Shown here piece by piece: positions 35,721-47,900 of a stretch of 64,000 nt of DNA. Position numbers and translations under genes: made by a program. The stretch covers positions 40,570,001-40,634,000 of the forward strand of contig NC_134106.1 of NCBI RefSeq assembly GCF_040939455.1, read 5' to 3'. The DNA is from Microcebus murinus (taxonomy: Eukaryota > Chordata > Mammalia > Primates > Cheirogaleidae). Positions within the stretch are counted from its first letter, which is position 1. Each line of letters starts with the position of its first letter. The notes beneath the pieces are model-generated. The model ran no database searches. It worked only from the letters and a program-made list of their open reading frames with translations, and was not told the origin of the DNA.

Positions 35721-38700
35721 AAGAGCCTAAAATTATTGATTAAGAAGGGCAAAAAGTCACAACACACACACATTTGGCATACAACAATACACTATTGAAA
35801 AATAAAACCGTGTTAAAATAAAATGGTTTTTTACATTTTCTCTGTCTATTAAATTTCAAAAGTTGTACATGTGTATTGGTTTGGGTATTTAAAATGTATA
35901 AACAAAATATGAAAAGTTAGATACACAGAAAATGATGTCTCTGCCTAAACAATCACATGATGGGGTAGAAAAAAAATATTTCAACGTAACTTTAGTACTT
36001 GACCACTCATCTATTAAAAATTAACAATTAAGCCTCCTCACTTGAAAAGTATGAATGTGCTTACAGATATGTTTATAAAAATGAATGAGTATATATTGGT
36101 ACTTTTTTTCTTTAGTTTTTTTTTTTAATTTTGCATGTTGTGTCATGTTGCAAGTACATTTAAGAAATCATCATATTTTAGTGAAAGTTTAGAGTGAATC
36201 ATTTTATAAAGTTAAAAATTCTATTACACTATAAATGCTAACCTTTCTTAGACAATTTAGATAAGTTTATTTTTGGATGTAGTAGGTTTTCTTAAAGTTG
36301 GTCCCACCTCCACTAATAATTAATTGGATATTGGCTCAAATCTGCAACCAGGAACAACTAACTCAACAGACCATATACTTCTATATTCAGATAAAAGAGG
36401 ACATAAAAGAAAAATTGACATAACACTGAAAATAATTGTTAAATCTTAGAAGGCAATGTTCCCAAAGTTACTTTTCTAACAAATTAAATATGATATCCCA
36501 AAATACTAATTAATATGGTAACACCATAAATTTCTGTGTGTCTGGGATTTTCATAAGGAAATATACTAAGGAAAAAGGTAGAAAATCATGAAGCAAGAGA
36601 TTAACTCTTTTCTATGTTATGAAAACATTTTTAAGATCTCAAAAGATATGTTTATTATTTTTTGATTATATTTCTAATTCTGTATTCATTTCCTATTGTT
36701 TATCATAACACTTGAAAAATAACAAATTTGCATTGAGTAGATGTTTCTCAGACTCTAGGCCTATTCAAAGAAGGCATTCAAGCAATAGATTTTCTGGCTT
36801 AAGTTTCAATAAGGTGCTATAAAAAATCAGACCTATAGTTAATATTTTCTACTACACTCAAATATTCTCGCATTCAATCCATGTAGAAAATATAGCAGTC
36901 GAGCATCCATTCCTTGGAATTAAAGAATTTATCAGGTCCATTTAGCAGCATTGTTATAGAGAAAAGCATAACTATAAATTTTAAAAACGCTTTGGGTTGG
37001 CATCAACTACTAAGGATGCCAATAAAAAGTAAAAGATGAGGTTGATGGCTTACAGGAATTCAGTTGGGGGAGAAGATGGAGAAACAAACTAACATAATAA
37101 AGTTAAGCTGTTGAAGATCAAATAAATTTTGCAGTTTTTATTTTACGTTTGCTGTGGGTATGTAGGTTTTATACAAGGAATTTTCAGTAAAGGTTTAAGT
37201 GCTTTAATATGGAAATTCTGTGGCCTAAGATATACTGTATATTAATGATGAAATAGTGGGTTATTTCCAAATGAATCTCATCTTGCCTATGAGATAATAT
37301 GGTTTGCTGTATGCAGAAGCAATTACAGGTTTAATATATTTGATGTTGGACATAAATCTTGTGAAATCAATCATTATAAATTATCTTACAAAAGTACCTG
37401 CATTGCAGTGGCAAAGCCTCAAGTGAAAAAACAGAAAAGTTACCCAACTAAAGTAACACAGATTTTTATTTTATTGTTTCTCAAGAGATTCTCAAAGAAT
37501 ATTCAAGGATATCCAGATATGATGATCAATACTCATTACCCTAAGTTTTCTTGATCTTACAATGCCTCCTCAGTCTCACAGATCACCTAATGGGGTTGTA
37601 ACAATTCAAAGTTCCCTGCAATCAAAGTTTCTGTAGCATCACTGCATCCTGTTAGATAAATAATTCTTATATTCATTTGAAATTAGAAAATGGTTTTTAT
37701 TTCTATTTTTCATTCATAGGCTTCTTTTATTAATGAATCTTTTAATGGTGAATAAATGTTACAAGGGTGTCCATGATGACATGAAATATGTACAGTTCTC
37801 TGATTTCTGGGGAATTCAACTTATAAGCTTACTTGGAAAGGAGAAAAGCACATTTGTCTGAAAATGAAAATAACTCTCTTCCCACTTGCCCACCCCAGAC
37901 TTCAGTGCTTATTCCTTTTGTTTACTTTCCAAACATCTTGAAAGCATCATCATTATTCTGCTACAAGATTCATTAAAGAGATCATTGCTTTTGCACTTAA
38001 CTTTGTTATATAAATAGAATTTATTTAAAGTCTTTCATCTTTTTTCACATATATTAATAAATATGTATCACAAATACATATTGTTTTTATATGAATGCAC
38101 GCATATATATGCATATTTACTATCAGCCTAGAAAATACTTGTTTTCAATTCATTACCTGTGGTGTTTACTCTTAGCAAATTTCAAGAATGATTTCAAAGG
38201 AAAGCATCTGTCAGGAGTTGGAAGGAGTAAGATTTGGACCCTACTACTACTGTGAGCTCATTCACCTACTTTCCTTTCGAAAGAAGAAACCTGGCAAAAA
38301 CATGCATATTCATATATAGACAGTGTCTAGGTAAGTATATCTATTCTTAGACTCATACTTTCTCTTTCCCTAATGTGTAAATCTAAAAAAAATAGGTAAT
38401 AATAAACATGACTCTCTTTGGATATACTTAATAATACAAAGACTAAAAAATAGTACTGTAATGAAAGACATCTTTATTGATCAACATGCTGACATCCTCT
38501 GGCTAAATATTAGGCACTATTCATTTCCTCATGTGGTTTCCATTTGGAGCTGGTACCCCTGTAAGCCAGCAACAGTCTTCTTAAATGGTCATCTAAAGGT
38601 TGCATGATGGGCTGGCCAGATGACTTCAGGTATGAAAACCTCTTTCAGCCTATTACAAGGTAATTTCAGCTAATGGGCTTTTATTTCACTCCACTCCTCT

Positions 38701-39659
38701 GAGCTGTCTCCCCAACCCCCTTCCCACTGTCCACCTCTGGCTCTGAGCCTAAGTCATTGACCCCAAATATTTAAAAGCGTTATGAAACTACTTACATTTT
38801 AATTTTGTATAAAACTTATATGGACAACCTAAGAGCCCAACTTGGCTCCAGACAGTATCATAATAACGTACAACATAGCTAAAAAGGAATTCCAATTTTT
38901 TTCTAATTGGCCTTCATATGAAAATGAGAAAAGGCTTTCAGCCTACTAAATTATTCAGTGGTACTATGCATTCTCTAAATTTATTGCTCTTGGCTGATAC
39001 AGTTTTAGGCATAAAATAAATGTTAGAATCTGAACTAAAAATGCGATAAGTAAAATTCTTTTTATCGACAATGGCTGTAAAGAGACTTCCATTTTTATAC
39101 TTCACTGACAGTGACTATATATCATCAAATTTATTTTGATAAAAAATTTAACAAATAAAATGAGAGAAACAGATCTAACTAAAATAGAATTCTGTACTCT
39201 AACTTCAGGACTATGTGAGGGCAAGCAATCACATATTTTTAGTTAATTGCTTCACACATATTCCTGTTTTTAACACTTCTGCAAAAAATAAGACAAGACT
39301 ACTAAATGTGTTATGGAAGTTATGTCAAAGATCATGTATTATCCCACTTGGGTTTGCACTGTTATAATTTAAAAAAAAATAACCAAAAGTAATAAAAGTA
39401 AAATCAAATGTAAAATATCTCTTGGTGCAGTTTTTTTAAAAAAGCAAAGTTTTAGGTTGCCCATTGCCCTCATTCATTATTGAAATTATTATTTCACCAG
39501 CTAGAAACCACCACCTATCATATAATCTAACAGTTTCTCACTCTTCCTCGTACTTTAAATTACTTCAGCCTCTGTCACAGTCATCTTCTTCACTTTTGAG
39601 AATTTTAATAGGCTCACTTAATAACAATGACGACAATGCAATAATACTAATAACAAAAA
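35721..39659. other. Unassigned AT-rich DNA, about 3.9 kb
   Basis: No confident repeat, exon or RNA gene is recognised. It contains no microsatellite of note. The part 37400-38760 has the least biased composition. This is one of the two longest stretches of the window with no identifiable mobile element, so it may include old unique sequence. Confidence 0.4.
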
Positions 39660-39870
39660 CAATGAATAACATTTATTATATATTAGAAATTGTACTAAGA
39701 GGTTTACCTGAATTACCTTTGTGAAATCTTCACAACATCCTACAGAATTATCATAATTAACCCTTTTCTACAAATGAAGAAACAGAGACCCAGAGTCTTC
39801 AAGCAAGTTAAAAAATATTCCAGGGCTTGGAATTCAGACACAGCCATCTGGCTCCAGTGCCACACATCTT
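39660..39870 (-). repeat. MIR SINE, antisense
   Basis: The plus strand reads 'aatgaataacatttattatatattag', 'ttacctgaattacctttgtgaaatcttcacaacatcc', 'cttttctacaaatgaagaaacagagaccc', then 'ttggaattcagacacagccatctggctccagtgcc'. This is the reverse of a nearly complete MIR. Confidence 0.82.
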
Positions 39871-39934
39871 GCTTTTTTAAACTTAAGTCAGATGTCATAC
39901 TTATATTCAGAACCTGTGCCAATTTGCCCTTATG

Positions 39935-40215
39935 TATTGGCTTGGCTCACTTCCTTACCCTTGTGCTCAAATGACACACAGAGAGGAATTCCTTTGATAG
40001 CCCCTCTAAAATACCCCTTCGCTCTTACTCTTCAACATTATTTTTATTTTTAGGACTTACTCCTGGCTAATATGTTATATATATGTATGTGGTTTTTTGT
40101 TTTTTTTTTATTTTCTCTTCACAGCAGTGGAAGCTTCAAGAGGACAGGAACTCTGTTCTGTTCACTGCTGTATTCCTAATGCCTAGCATAGTGACAATAC
40201 TTGCTGGATTGTAAC
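39935..40215 (+). mobile_element. L2 3' end
   Basis: 'cttacccttgtgctcaaatgacacacagagaggaattcctttgatagcccc', then 'gcagtggaagcttcaagaggacaggaactctgttctgttcactgctgtattcctaatgcctagcatagtgaca' follow the L2 3' end in sense orientation. The terminal 'caataaatatttgttgaatg' is decayed. It sits immediately after the antisense MIR. Confidence 0.78.
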
Positions 40216-41468
40216 TAACTTTTGTGGAAGGGAGTGAGGAAAGAAATGATTCTGCCAGGAAATCTCTTTCTATGGCATATCTCCTACTGTCTCTCTTATT
40301 TTTTTGTTCTTTTGCTTACCCCTTGCCTTTTTTTTTTTTTTTTTTTTGGCTTCCTAAATAAATGAAATATCCAAGATTTTCTTCTCATGGCTTTTCATTG
40401 CTTTCTTTCTAGAAAGTTCTGTCCTTTTCTTCCCTTTCTCCTATATGTAAGCAATCACATTTACTTGGATGAATCTCATAGTTATGGAAGTCTTGACATC
40501 ATGGAAATTGAAAGCTTTGAAATTGAAATTTCTTCCTGCTCTCTGTAAGGGGTAGTGAAAGCCACTGCACCAAAAATCCATGTACATTTCTTTCCCTGCA
40601 CATGTGTAAGAATGTTTGATGAGGAAAGAACTCAACCAAACTTTATACTCATGGCTTTGTAGCAATAAAAATAACTGGCACAAAATGAGTGCTGAGGAAC
40701 TCAGGCATATTCTAGAGGCTTGAATGCATGATCTAATTAGATTCTCATGTAATTCATGAGAAAGATTAATTATCATTTCATTTGAGAGTATATTATGTTC
40801 CCACCTCTGCTTAGATCCTGGAATACTGAAAAGCCTACATTCTTGCAAGTTGTTTGGTGAGCCCTAGTGACAGTATTTGGATAATAGTGCAGGGATGGAG
40901 TATGTTAGGGATTTGAGCAGACTACAAGTTCTAAAGCCTGACCCTCTCCTCCCAACTCAAAAGCATTGAATCAAATTTCTAACAACATACAACCATTATA
41001 CACCACCACCACCACAACAAAAGCATGACAGTTTTATGTTAAGAAAAATGTAAACCAACAAGTCAGAGGAAATTTTTTCTCAAAATACATGATGGTTGGA
41101 TATTACTACATACACATATATTGCTACTACATCTGGGTTAAAGTGAAAAATTATGAGATTTTTAGTTATTTAATTTCATAACCCTAAACATTTCTGAGAA
41201 TTTTAAATTTTATTCTCCTTTAAAATTGATTGCAATTCTATTCCAAGTTTGTATATATACTATGTAAGACATTTACATGGGAACCACGATATTTAATCAC
41301 TACCCAGATGTTTCTAAAGAAATACCCCAGATGGTAGACACCGTGTCTGAAAGAGCCAATTTGGGAAATTTTCAGAATTCTTATTAAGCCAGAACTTCTA
41401 TCCAATACTTGAAACCAAAATGAGAATGAGTAGTATTCTCTATTTTTATATTCCTACCTAATCTTGCT
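40216..41468. other. Unassigned non-coding DNA
   Basis: Nothing recognisable apart from a poly-T run near 40329-40347. A 135-codon minus-strand open frame (40441-40848) has no recognisable domain and is discussed under rejected items. Confidence 0.4.
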
Positions 41469-41710
41469 TCTTTTTCTTTTTCTTTCTTTCTCTCTCTCTG
41501 CTTTTTCCCCTAGAGACAGATCTCACTCTGTTTCCCAGGCTGGAGTACAGTGGTGCTATCATAGCTCACTGTAACCTCCAACTCCTGGGCTCAAGCCATC
41601 CTCCCACTTCAGTATCCCCCATAGCTGGGACAGGTTTGCACTGCCATGCTTGGCTAATTTTTAAAAATATTTTGTAGAGACAGGGTCTCACTATGTTGCC
41701 CAGGCCAGTC
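41469..41710 (-). mobile_element. Alu, antisense, incomplete
   Basis: A pyrimidine-rich tail (41469-41510) precedes 'agagacagatctcactctgtttcccaggctggagtacagtggtgc' and 'taatttttaaaaatattttgtagagacagggtctcactatgttgcccaggcc'. The second monomer in plus-strand order stops after that, so the element is truncated at its 5' end. It is AluJ-like and lacks the lemur linker block. Confidence 0.88.
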
Positions 41711-42177
41711 TATTTCTATTGTCAACACTCTAAGTCAGCTTTCTCAAGTTTCATTTATAATATTACAATAAATATTCTCCCAAATGCTCACACTTTTCAC
41801 TCATAATCACCTTTACGTACTGACTCCAAATGGAAGATACACTGACTTTATTTAGAAAACCTCAGGATTCCCATTTCTCTCAGGATAAATTCCAAATTAA
41901 ACTAGCTTCAAAGGCTCTGAATGGATCCAATAAACTTATTAAATGGTGCTTATTCTTTAAGTTTACTGTACCTATATACACATAAACTGGAGTTCTGCAA
42001 TGAAAGAAGCCACTTCTGGAAAACATTAATAATCTCATTAGGAATAAAATGAGTGTTTAATGTTGAGGAAATCAAACTTTACCTTTTTGAAGGGAAAGCT
42101 GTTATCATCTTTTAAGGCTGTTATTATCGCACAACCAGGAAACTATAACTAGATTCTTGGCTCCTTGAGGGAAATAC
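41711..42177. other. Unassigned non-coding DNA
   Basis: No repeat family or gene is recognised. Confidence 0.4.
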
Positions 42178-42432
42178 AGTTGACCCTTAAACAACACAAG
42201 TTTGAACTGTGAGGGTTAACTTTTATGTGGATTTTTTTCCCATAAATGTAGTCATCCCTCCATATCTGTGGGTTCCACAACCAAATATCTGTTGAAAATA
42301 CAGTATTTGTGGCATTCTGTGTAGGGCTGTTTGTTCTTGCAGGTTCTGCAAGGCAGACTGTGAGACCTGAATATGTGCTGATTTTGGTTTCTATAGGAGT
42401 TCTAGAACCAATAGATACCAAGGAATGACTGT
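42178..42432. mobile_element. Tigger-family remnants, composite
   Basis: The left end 'cagttgacccttaaacaacacaagtttgaactgtgagg' matches a Tigger2/MER28-type terminus. From about 42250, 'agtcatccctccatatctgtgggttcc' on the left and 'tctagaaccaatagataccaaggaatgact' on the right form a second, MER2/Tigger-type pair of inverted ends. The middle, 42310-42360, matches neither. The simplest reading is two adjacent or nested pogo-type DNA elements with internal deletions. There is no transposase. Confidence 0.72.
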
Positions 42433-43239
42433 CCAATGTTTTTGCCTATCTCCTATCCCTTATGAACCTAAAAGAGTAGGATATCTACAGCTGCGAAACC
42501 AATACTTGCTTGAATTTGTTAATCAGCAGTGAATTTAGTTGCATTTTTGCATACTTTGTGATCCAATGAATTATGAAACAAAATTGGGTATTTTGTCTTT
42601 TTTGTAAGTTTATTTTAAAAACTGGATGCAACCCTTATTAAGAAACTTGATGTGTTTTCAAGTTATCATTGAGTAGAAAAAACTATATGGTGGTACTTAC
42701 AGAAAATTTGAAAGACATGTTCTTCCCAAGACAGAATAAAGGCATTTTTTTCCCTACTCCTTTTGAGTAATCCACTGAAAGCAACTGACACAAAACTTCT
42801 CCGTTATCCACAAAACACAGAAAATACCACAACTTCAAAATATAAGTACATGTATTTGAAGCACAAAATATGAAACATAATAAATAAACTAGAAGGGAAT
42901 GTTGAAAGCTAACACTTTTCTCCTGCAAAATTCACTGGCACGTTGCTTTCCTACACCATATAGTGAAAGACAATTGCTTTAAGTAAAGAAGGCAGAAGGA
43001 GGGAGAGGAGATCATGGATTTCATATAACACTACAAACAGCCTGTTCCCAGGACATTCCTGTGAGCCACACCAATTTTCAACATGAAGGAAAGACATGCC
43101 TCTAAGAGATGGTTGCATTCCCAAAACATGTCCCAGAACCTTTTCTTCATCTCCCTCACACCATGACTTAGGAAATAGGTGAATCCGTACAAAAATGAAT
43201 AATAATCAGAAAATAAGCAATACAAAACTCCTGTGTAGA
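42433..43239. other. Unassigned non-coding DNA
   Basis: No repeat family or gene is recognised. Short minus-strand open frames are unrelated to known proteins. Confidence 0.4.
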
Positions 43240-44107
43240 AACTAGAAACAAGAGTAACTACAATAAAACAAAACCAGAAATGGAAAAAAAAGGGTGCATA
43301 GGTAAAAAGTTCATGAGGAAAAGGTAATTAAGCACATTAACACAGATTTCAGATAAATAATTCTCCACAATCAGAAAGATAATATCATTATTATTTTTAA
43401 AAAACCACAAAGAGATATCAGGGCTCAGATGCAATAAACTGAAAGAGATGAAGGAAGCTGGTAGAGCACCAGAAAGAAGTAGAAGAGAAAAATGTAAATT
43501 TACCATAGCTAGAAGTCATATGCACTATAGACTAAACATGATTAAAACCAGGTAAGATACATGGTAGATAGCTTAAGGAAAATGTACAGCATGAGTGGGA
43601 AGAATATTATAAATACTGTTAATTGAAATAATAAATGCAGAAGACAAAGAAGATCCTACATAATAAATGCTCCTGAAAGAAAAAAAAAGGAAAGCATTTA
43701 TGAAATAAAGACTTGGTATGCAAATTGAAGCAAATGCATGTCTGAGCAAAATACTGAATAATTACAACAGTAAGACATAATCAAGCAAAGTTGCTGAACT
43801 TCAAGTGTTAAGAGAGAATCAAATGAACATTCAGGTATTATAAAATCAGCAAATCTTAGACAAAGATGAAAAAAATTATTTTGGTCTTAGGCTTAAATCA
43901 AAGCAGCATACTCATACCAAAAGATAGTGAAACAATGTCACCGCATTTATCAATGAGACAAATTTATCTTAAGATATTTTTTCTGAAGCAAGTTGTTCTT
44001 TAAGTATAGGACAAGCGTACAAACCTGAATCACTCTCATGAGACTTAAGTAAAACAAAAACCACAAACCACTACAGCTACTAAACCACCACTCTTGCTAC
44101 TACGCAG
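43240..44107 (+). other. A-rich stretch, possibly decayed LINE ORF1
   Basis: Strong A-over-T bias on the plus strand and phrases such as 'agagatgaaggaagctggtagagcaccagaaag' and 'tctgagcaaaatactgaataattac' are reminiscent of old LINE ORF1 (HAL1 or L1). I cannot align it confidently. The young L1 at 44124 inserted at its right edge, and similar A-rich sequence resumes at 45551. Confidence 0.25.
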
Positions 44108-44123
44108 CAAAATCCCATCTTTT

Positions 44124-45534
44124 TTTTTAAATTTCAGTAAATACTGGGGTACAGATGTTTAGGTTACATATATTGCATTTGCCCCACCTGAGTCAGAGCT
44201 TCAACCATGTCCATCCCCCAGACAGTGCACACCATACCCATTAGATATGAATATACCCATCCCCTCCTCCCCACCCCACCTGCCCGACATCTAATTAATG
44301 TTACACTATATGTGCACTTAAGTGTTGGTCAGTTAAGTCAGTTAATACTAATTTCTTGGTAAGTACATGTGGTGCTTGTTTTTCCATCCTTGTGATACTT
44401 CTCTTGGTAGAATGGGCTCCAGTTCTATCCAGGATAATATAACAGGTGCTAGATCACCATTGTTTTTTGTGGCTGAGTAGAACTCCGTGGTATACACATA
44501 CCACATTTTGTTAATCCATTCATGTGTTGATGGGAACTTGGGTTGTTTCCACACCTTTGCAATTGTGAATTGTGCTGCTATAAACGTTCGAGTGCAGACG
44601 TCTTTTTAATAGAATGTCTTTTGTTCTTTTGGTTAGATGCTCAATAATGGGATTGCTGCATCAAATGGTAGTTCTTGTAGCTCTTTAAGGTATCTCCATA
44701 TTACTTTCTGTAAAGGTTGTACTAGTTTGCAGTCCCAAGAGCAATGTAGAAGTGTTCCTATCTCTCTGCATCTATGCCAATTATTGTGTTGGGACTTTTT
44801 CATAAAGAACATTCTCAATTTCCATTTCCCTGATGATTAGGGATGTTGAGCGTTTTTTTCATATGTTTGTTGGCCATTTGTCTTCTTTTGAAAAGTTTCT
44901 GTTCATGTCCTTTGCTCACTTTTTCATAGGGTTGTTAGATTTTTTTCTTGCTGATTTTCCTGAGTTCTATATAGATTTTAGTTATCAGTTCTTTATTGGA
45001 TGTGTAGCATGCGAATATTTTCTCCCATTATGTAGGTTGTCTGTTTGCTCTCATGAGAGATAGTTTCCTTGGCTGCACAGAAGCTTTTCAATTTGATCAG
45101 GTCCATTTATTGATTTTAGTTGTTGCTGTGATTGCCTTTGGGGTCTTCTTCATAAATGTTTTCCCTAGCTCAATGTCTATAAGAGTTTTTCCAACATTTT
45201 CTTCTAGAATTCTTATAGTTTCATGCCTTGGGTTTAAGTCTATTATCTACCTGTGAGTTGATGTTTGTGAGAGGTGAGAGGTGCAAATCCTCTTTCAGTC
45301 TTCTCTATGTGGCTATCCAATTTTCCCAACACCATTTATTAAGGATTCTTTTTCCCAGTGTATATTGTTGTCTGTTTTGTCAAAGATTAGATGGCTATAT
45401 GAGGATGTTTTTACATCTGGGTTCTCAGTTCTGTTCCATTGATCTATGTCTCTGTTCTTGCACCAGTCATATGCTTTTTTAGTTACTATAGCTTTGTAGT
45501 ATAGCTTGAAGTCTGGTAAATTGATACCCCCAAA
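44124..45534 (-). mobile_element. Young 5'-truncated L1 with 16-bp target duplication
   Basis: This is an antisense L1 of about 1.4 kb, comprising a 3' UTR with polyT at the left edge and the C-terminal part of ORF2. The direct repeat caaaatcccatctttt occupies 44108-44123 and 45535-45550. On the element's strand the break is TTCTT/AAAAGA, which fits the L1 endonuclease preference for TTTT/A-type sites. Divergence is low. The 3' UTR matches the short copy at 32576. This is probably a lemur-lineage L1 subfamily. No inversion is present. Confidence 0.93.
44345..45534 (-). pseudogene. L1 ORF2 C-terminal remnant
   Basis: L1 ORF2 encodes endonuclease and reverse transcriptase for target-primed insertion. 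Only the C-terminal third is here. Recognisable pieces on the minus strand are [14 protein letters not shown] and [10 protein letters not shown] (45313-45564 frame), then GTLLHCSWDCKLVQPL (44633-44818) and EWINKMWYVYTTEFYSA (44348-44554). They are split among frames by several indels. Endonuclease and reverse transcriptase catalytic regions are absent because of 5' truncation, so the fragment cannot act. Confidence 0.9.
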
Positions 45535-45550
45535 CAAAATCCCATCTTTT

Positions 45551-46193
45551 AAGAAAAAAATCAAATGAAGAATTTAGCAATGGAGAAATCATGGTGAGCA
45601 CTGACTCTATTTAAATACAGAAATAAGTAGGACTAAGATTTAGAGTAGATTTATAGTATCAGAACAGAATTTACTGTTATAATCATGCTATTGTAATGAG
45701 AATAGTAACACAATAAATGAGGGAAGAGTGTGAGAAGGGGGCAGAATACTAATTTGTCCATATTTCATGGGACAGGATTAAGACACAGACTTAAATTAAT
45801 ACATGTATTTTAGAAGAATAATGACTATAAGTGCTTAAATTTTTTAAATAATATTTTATTTTTAGAAAGATCTTTTTAAAACAGGATTCTTATAATGAAT
45901 AAACTTTTATCTCAAATTGAGAAGTTCCTTTCATTTGTGTTTTGTTGTCTTTTTTAAGTCAAGCTAGTTAAATGTAATATATTATCCTCTAATATATTAA
46001 GTTATATTTATAAGCTAAAATATTATGTAAAGAATAATTTCATTATTCTCAATTATTTCTATCCATCTATTCATCCATCCATCTTATTTGTCTTTTTGAC
46101 ATATGTGTACATAATGAAATATCACCAAATGTTAAAAGTGGTTATTCCTGGGTAGTAGAATTTTGGGTGATTTCTTACTTAAAATACATTGCT
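45551..46193 (+). other. Unassigned A-rich DNA, LINE-like right edge
   Basis: The last 110 bases ('aaaagtggttattcctgggtagtagaattttgggtgatttc') resemble the extreme 3' end of an old L1. The remainder is not assignable. A short (ATCC)n lies near 46062-46084. Confidence 0.35.
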
Positions 46194-46600
46194 TGCTGTG
46201 ATTTGAATGTCTGGATTAAATTCATGTTTAAGTGACAATGTTAACGGTATTGGGAGGTAGGGTATTGGGAAGTGGGGACTTTACCAGGTGATTAGAGGCA
46301 GAGCCCTCATGAATAGACTGATGGTGCTTTTGAGGGCGTGGGTTAATTATCACAGGAATGGGCTCCTGATAAAATGGGTAAGTCAGGCCTGATTTTCTCT
46401 GTCTGACTTGAGCACTTGCTTCTGCCTTCTATCCTTCTGCCACAGGATGACCCTCACCAGATGCTGGAATTATGCTCTTAACCTTCTCACTCTCAGAACT
46501 GTGAACGAAATGAAGTTATATTTTAGTTTTATTTTGTTTTTTTTAATAAACCACCCCATTCCTGGTATTCTGTTCTAGCAACAAAACACAGACTAAGACA
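46194..46600 (+). mobile_element. MaLR solo LTR (MST/THE1-like)
   Basis: It starts 'tgctgtgatttgaatgtctgg' and continues 'gggactttaccaggtgattagaggcagagccctcatgaatag', 'cgtgggttaattatcacagg', 'acttgcttctgccttctatccttctgcc' and 'ggtattctgttctagcaacaaaacacagactaagaca'. This is the full order of a MaLR LTR in sense orientation. It interrupts the end of an old LINE. Confidence 0.85.
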
Positions 46601-47219
46601 GTGATGTAACAAATCTCAGTGCCTTATCACTGAAAAGGTATAATTCTCACTCTTGTCACATGTCCACAATGAAGTCACCCTGGAGCTCAGGTTTCCATGA
46701 CTGTATGAAACATTTCAGGGTGTGACTGTGCAAACCACAGGGTCAAGATTGCCAGCAATGGGAAGGAGCAGTGTCAACCACACCTAGGGAGAGGCAGTGA
46801 ATAATTTGAACGATAATATAGTCTACCACAAGTAGAAAGTCATTATTTATTAAAGAAAATATATAATTATCAGGCATACTGCCCCTATGGTTCAGATGTT
46901 TTAAGACAAGGGACAAATTCTTACTCTCCTGATGAGAAATTTGCAGCTCTCTGATTTTCTTCCTACCATCACTTGTAGCACTTAGCACAGTGTTTTACAC
47001 ATAGCACACATTCATTCAAAACATACATCTTAAATTGAAGTGACCTCATATACCAGTTTATGGTAAGATACTGTGTTTATAAAGCATATTTCCGGTGGAA
47101 TAGTTTTTCCTTTCTCCTTTCTTCCTTCTTAATTTTCTCCAAAATGAAAATAGAAATCAATAAAAAATATGATTTACAAATGGAAACAAATAAGGCTACA
47201 GAGTTCACTTAAAATAAAT
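46601..47219. other. Unassigned, possible antisense LTR at left
   Basis: 46601-46700 ('gatgtaacaaatctcagtgccttatcactgaaaagg...ctcactcttgtcacatgtccacaatg') is reminiscent of an old antisense repeat that starts 'gtaacaaa...cttagtggcttaa'. The remainder is not recognised. Confidence 0.3.
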
Positions 47220-47900
47220 ACAGAAGAACAATAAACTTATAAAAATATGCTCAACTACAATTGCTATTAAACAAATGCAAAACAAATTGGTATAGTTTTC
47301 TCCCCTTAAAGTTGTCAAAATTTAAAAATTTTGTAATCCCAGTGCTAGCAAGGTATTGGGAAGTGTGTACTGTTAATGGGAGTATAAATTGTTGTAACCA
47401 TTTTAGAAGCTATTTTGGCAAATCTATAAAACATGTTAATATATGTCCATTTTGATTCAGAGTTCCATACCTAGTAAGATAACTATGCAATATGGTTGAC
47501 AAATTATCCCACAATAAATGAACAAGGGTATTCACTTTAGCACAACTTATAGAAATAAAACAAACAACAACAACAACAACAAACCAGGATAATCTAAATG
47601 TCTGTAAGGAGTAAAACCTGGAAACAATCTAAATGATTATCATTAGAGATATACTATACAATGAAAATTTTTGATTTATTTAAAATATCTACTACATTTC
47701 TATGTGCATATATGTAAAGATTTATAAGATATATTAACGTGAAAACAATGCATATACAGATGCGCATATATATGATGGCCTATACATAGAATTATTTTCT
47801 GGATTCACATGTAATAAGTACTAACAACAGTGGTTATCTTTGGTAATAGATGATGTAAGAAGATTTTTACTATTTATTTGTCTATTTCTGTATTTATTTT
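47220..47900 (+). mobile_element. Old L1 ORF2 end and 3' UTR
   Basis: 'atgctcaactacaattgctattaaacaaatgcaaaacaaattgg', 'gctagcaaggtattgggaagtgtgtactgttaatgggagtataaattg', 'cacaacttatagaaataaaac', a (CAA)n at 47563-47581, 'aatctaaatgtctgtaagg' and 'acagtggttatctttggtaatag' follow the order of an old L1 ORF2 end and 3' UTR, sense strand. It is too mutated to encode protein. Confidence 0.72.

Noticed and set aside
40441..40848. 135-codon open frame on the minus strand
   Set aside because: Its translation contains no familiar motif, and there is no poly-A tail or other sign of a processed copy. Probably chance, although it is one of the few long frames not inside a recognised repeat.
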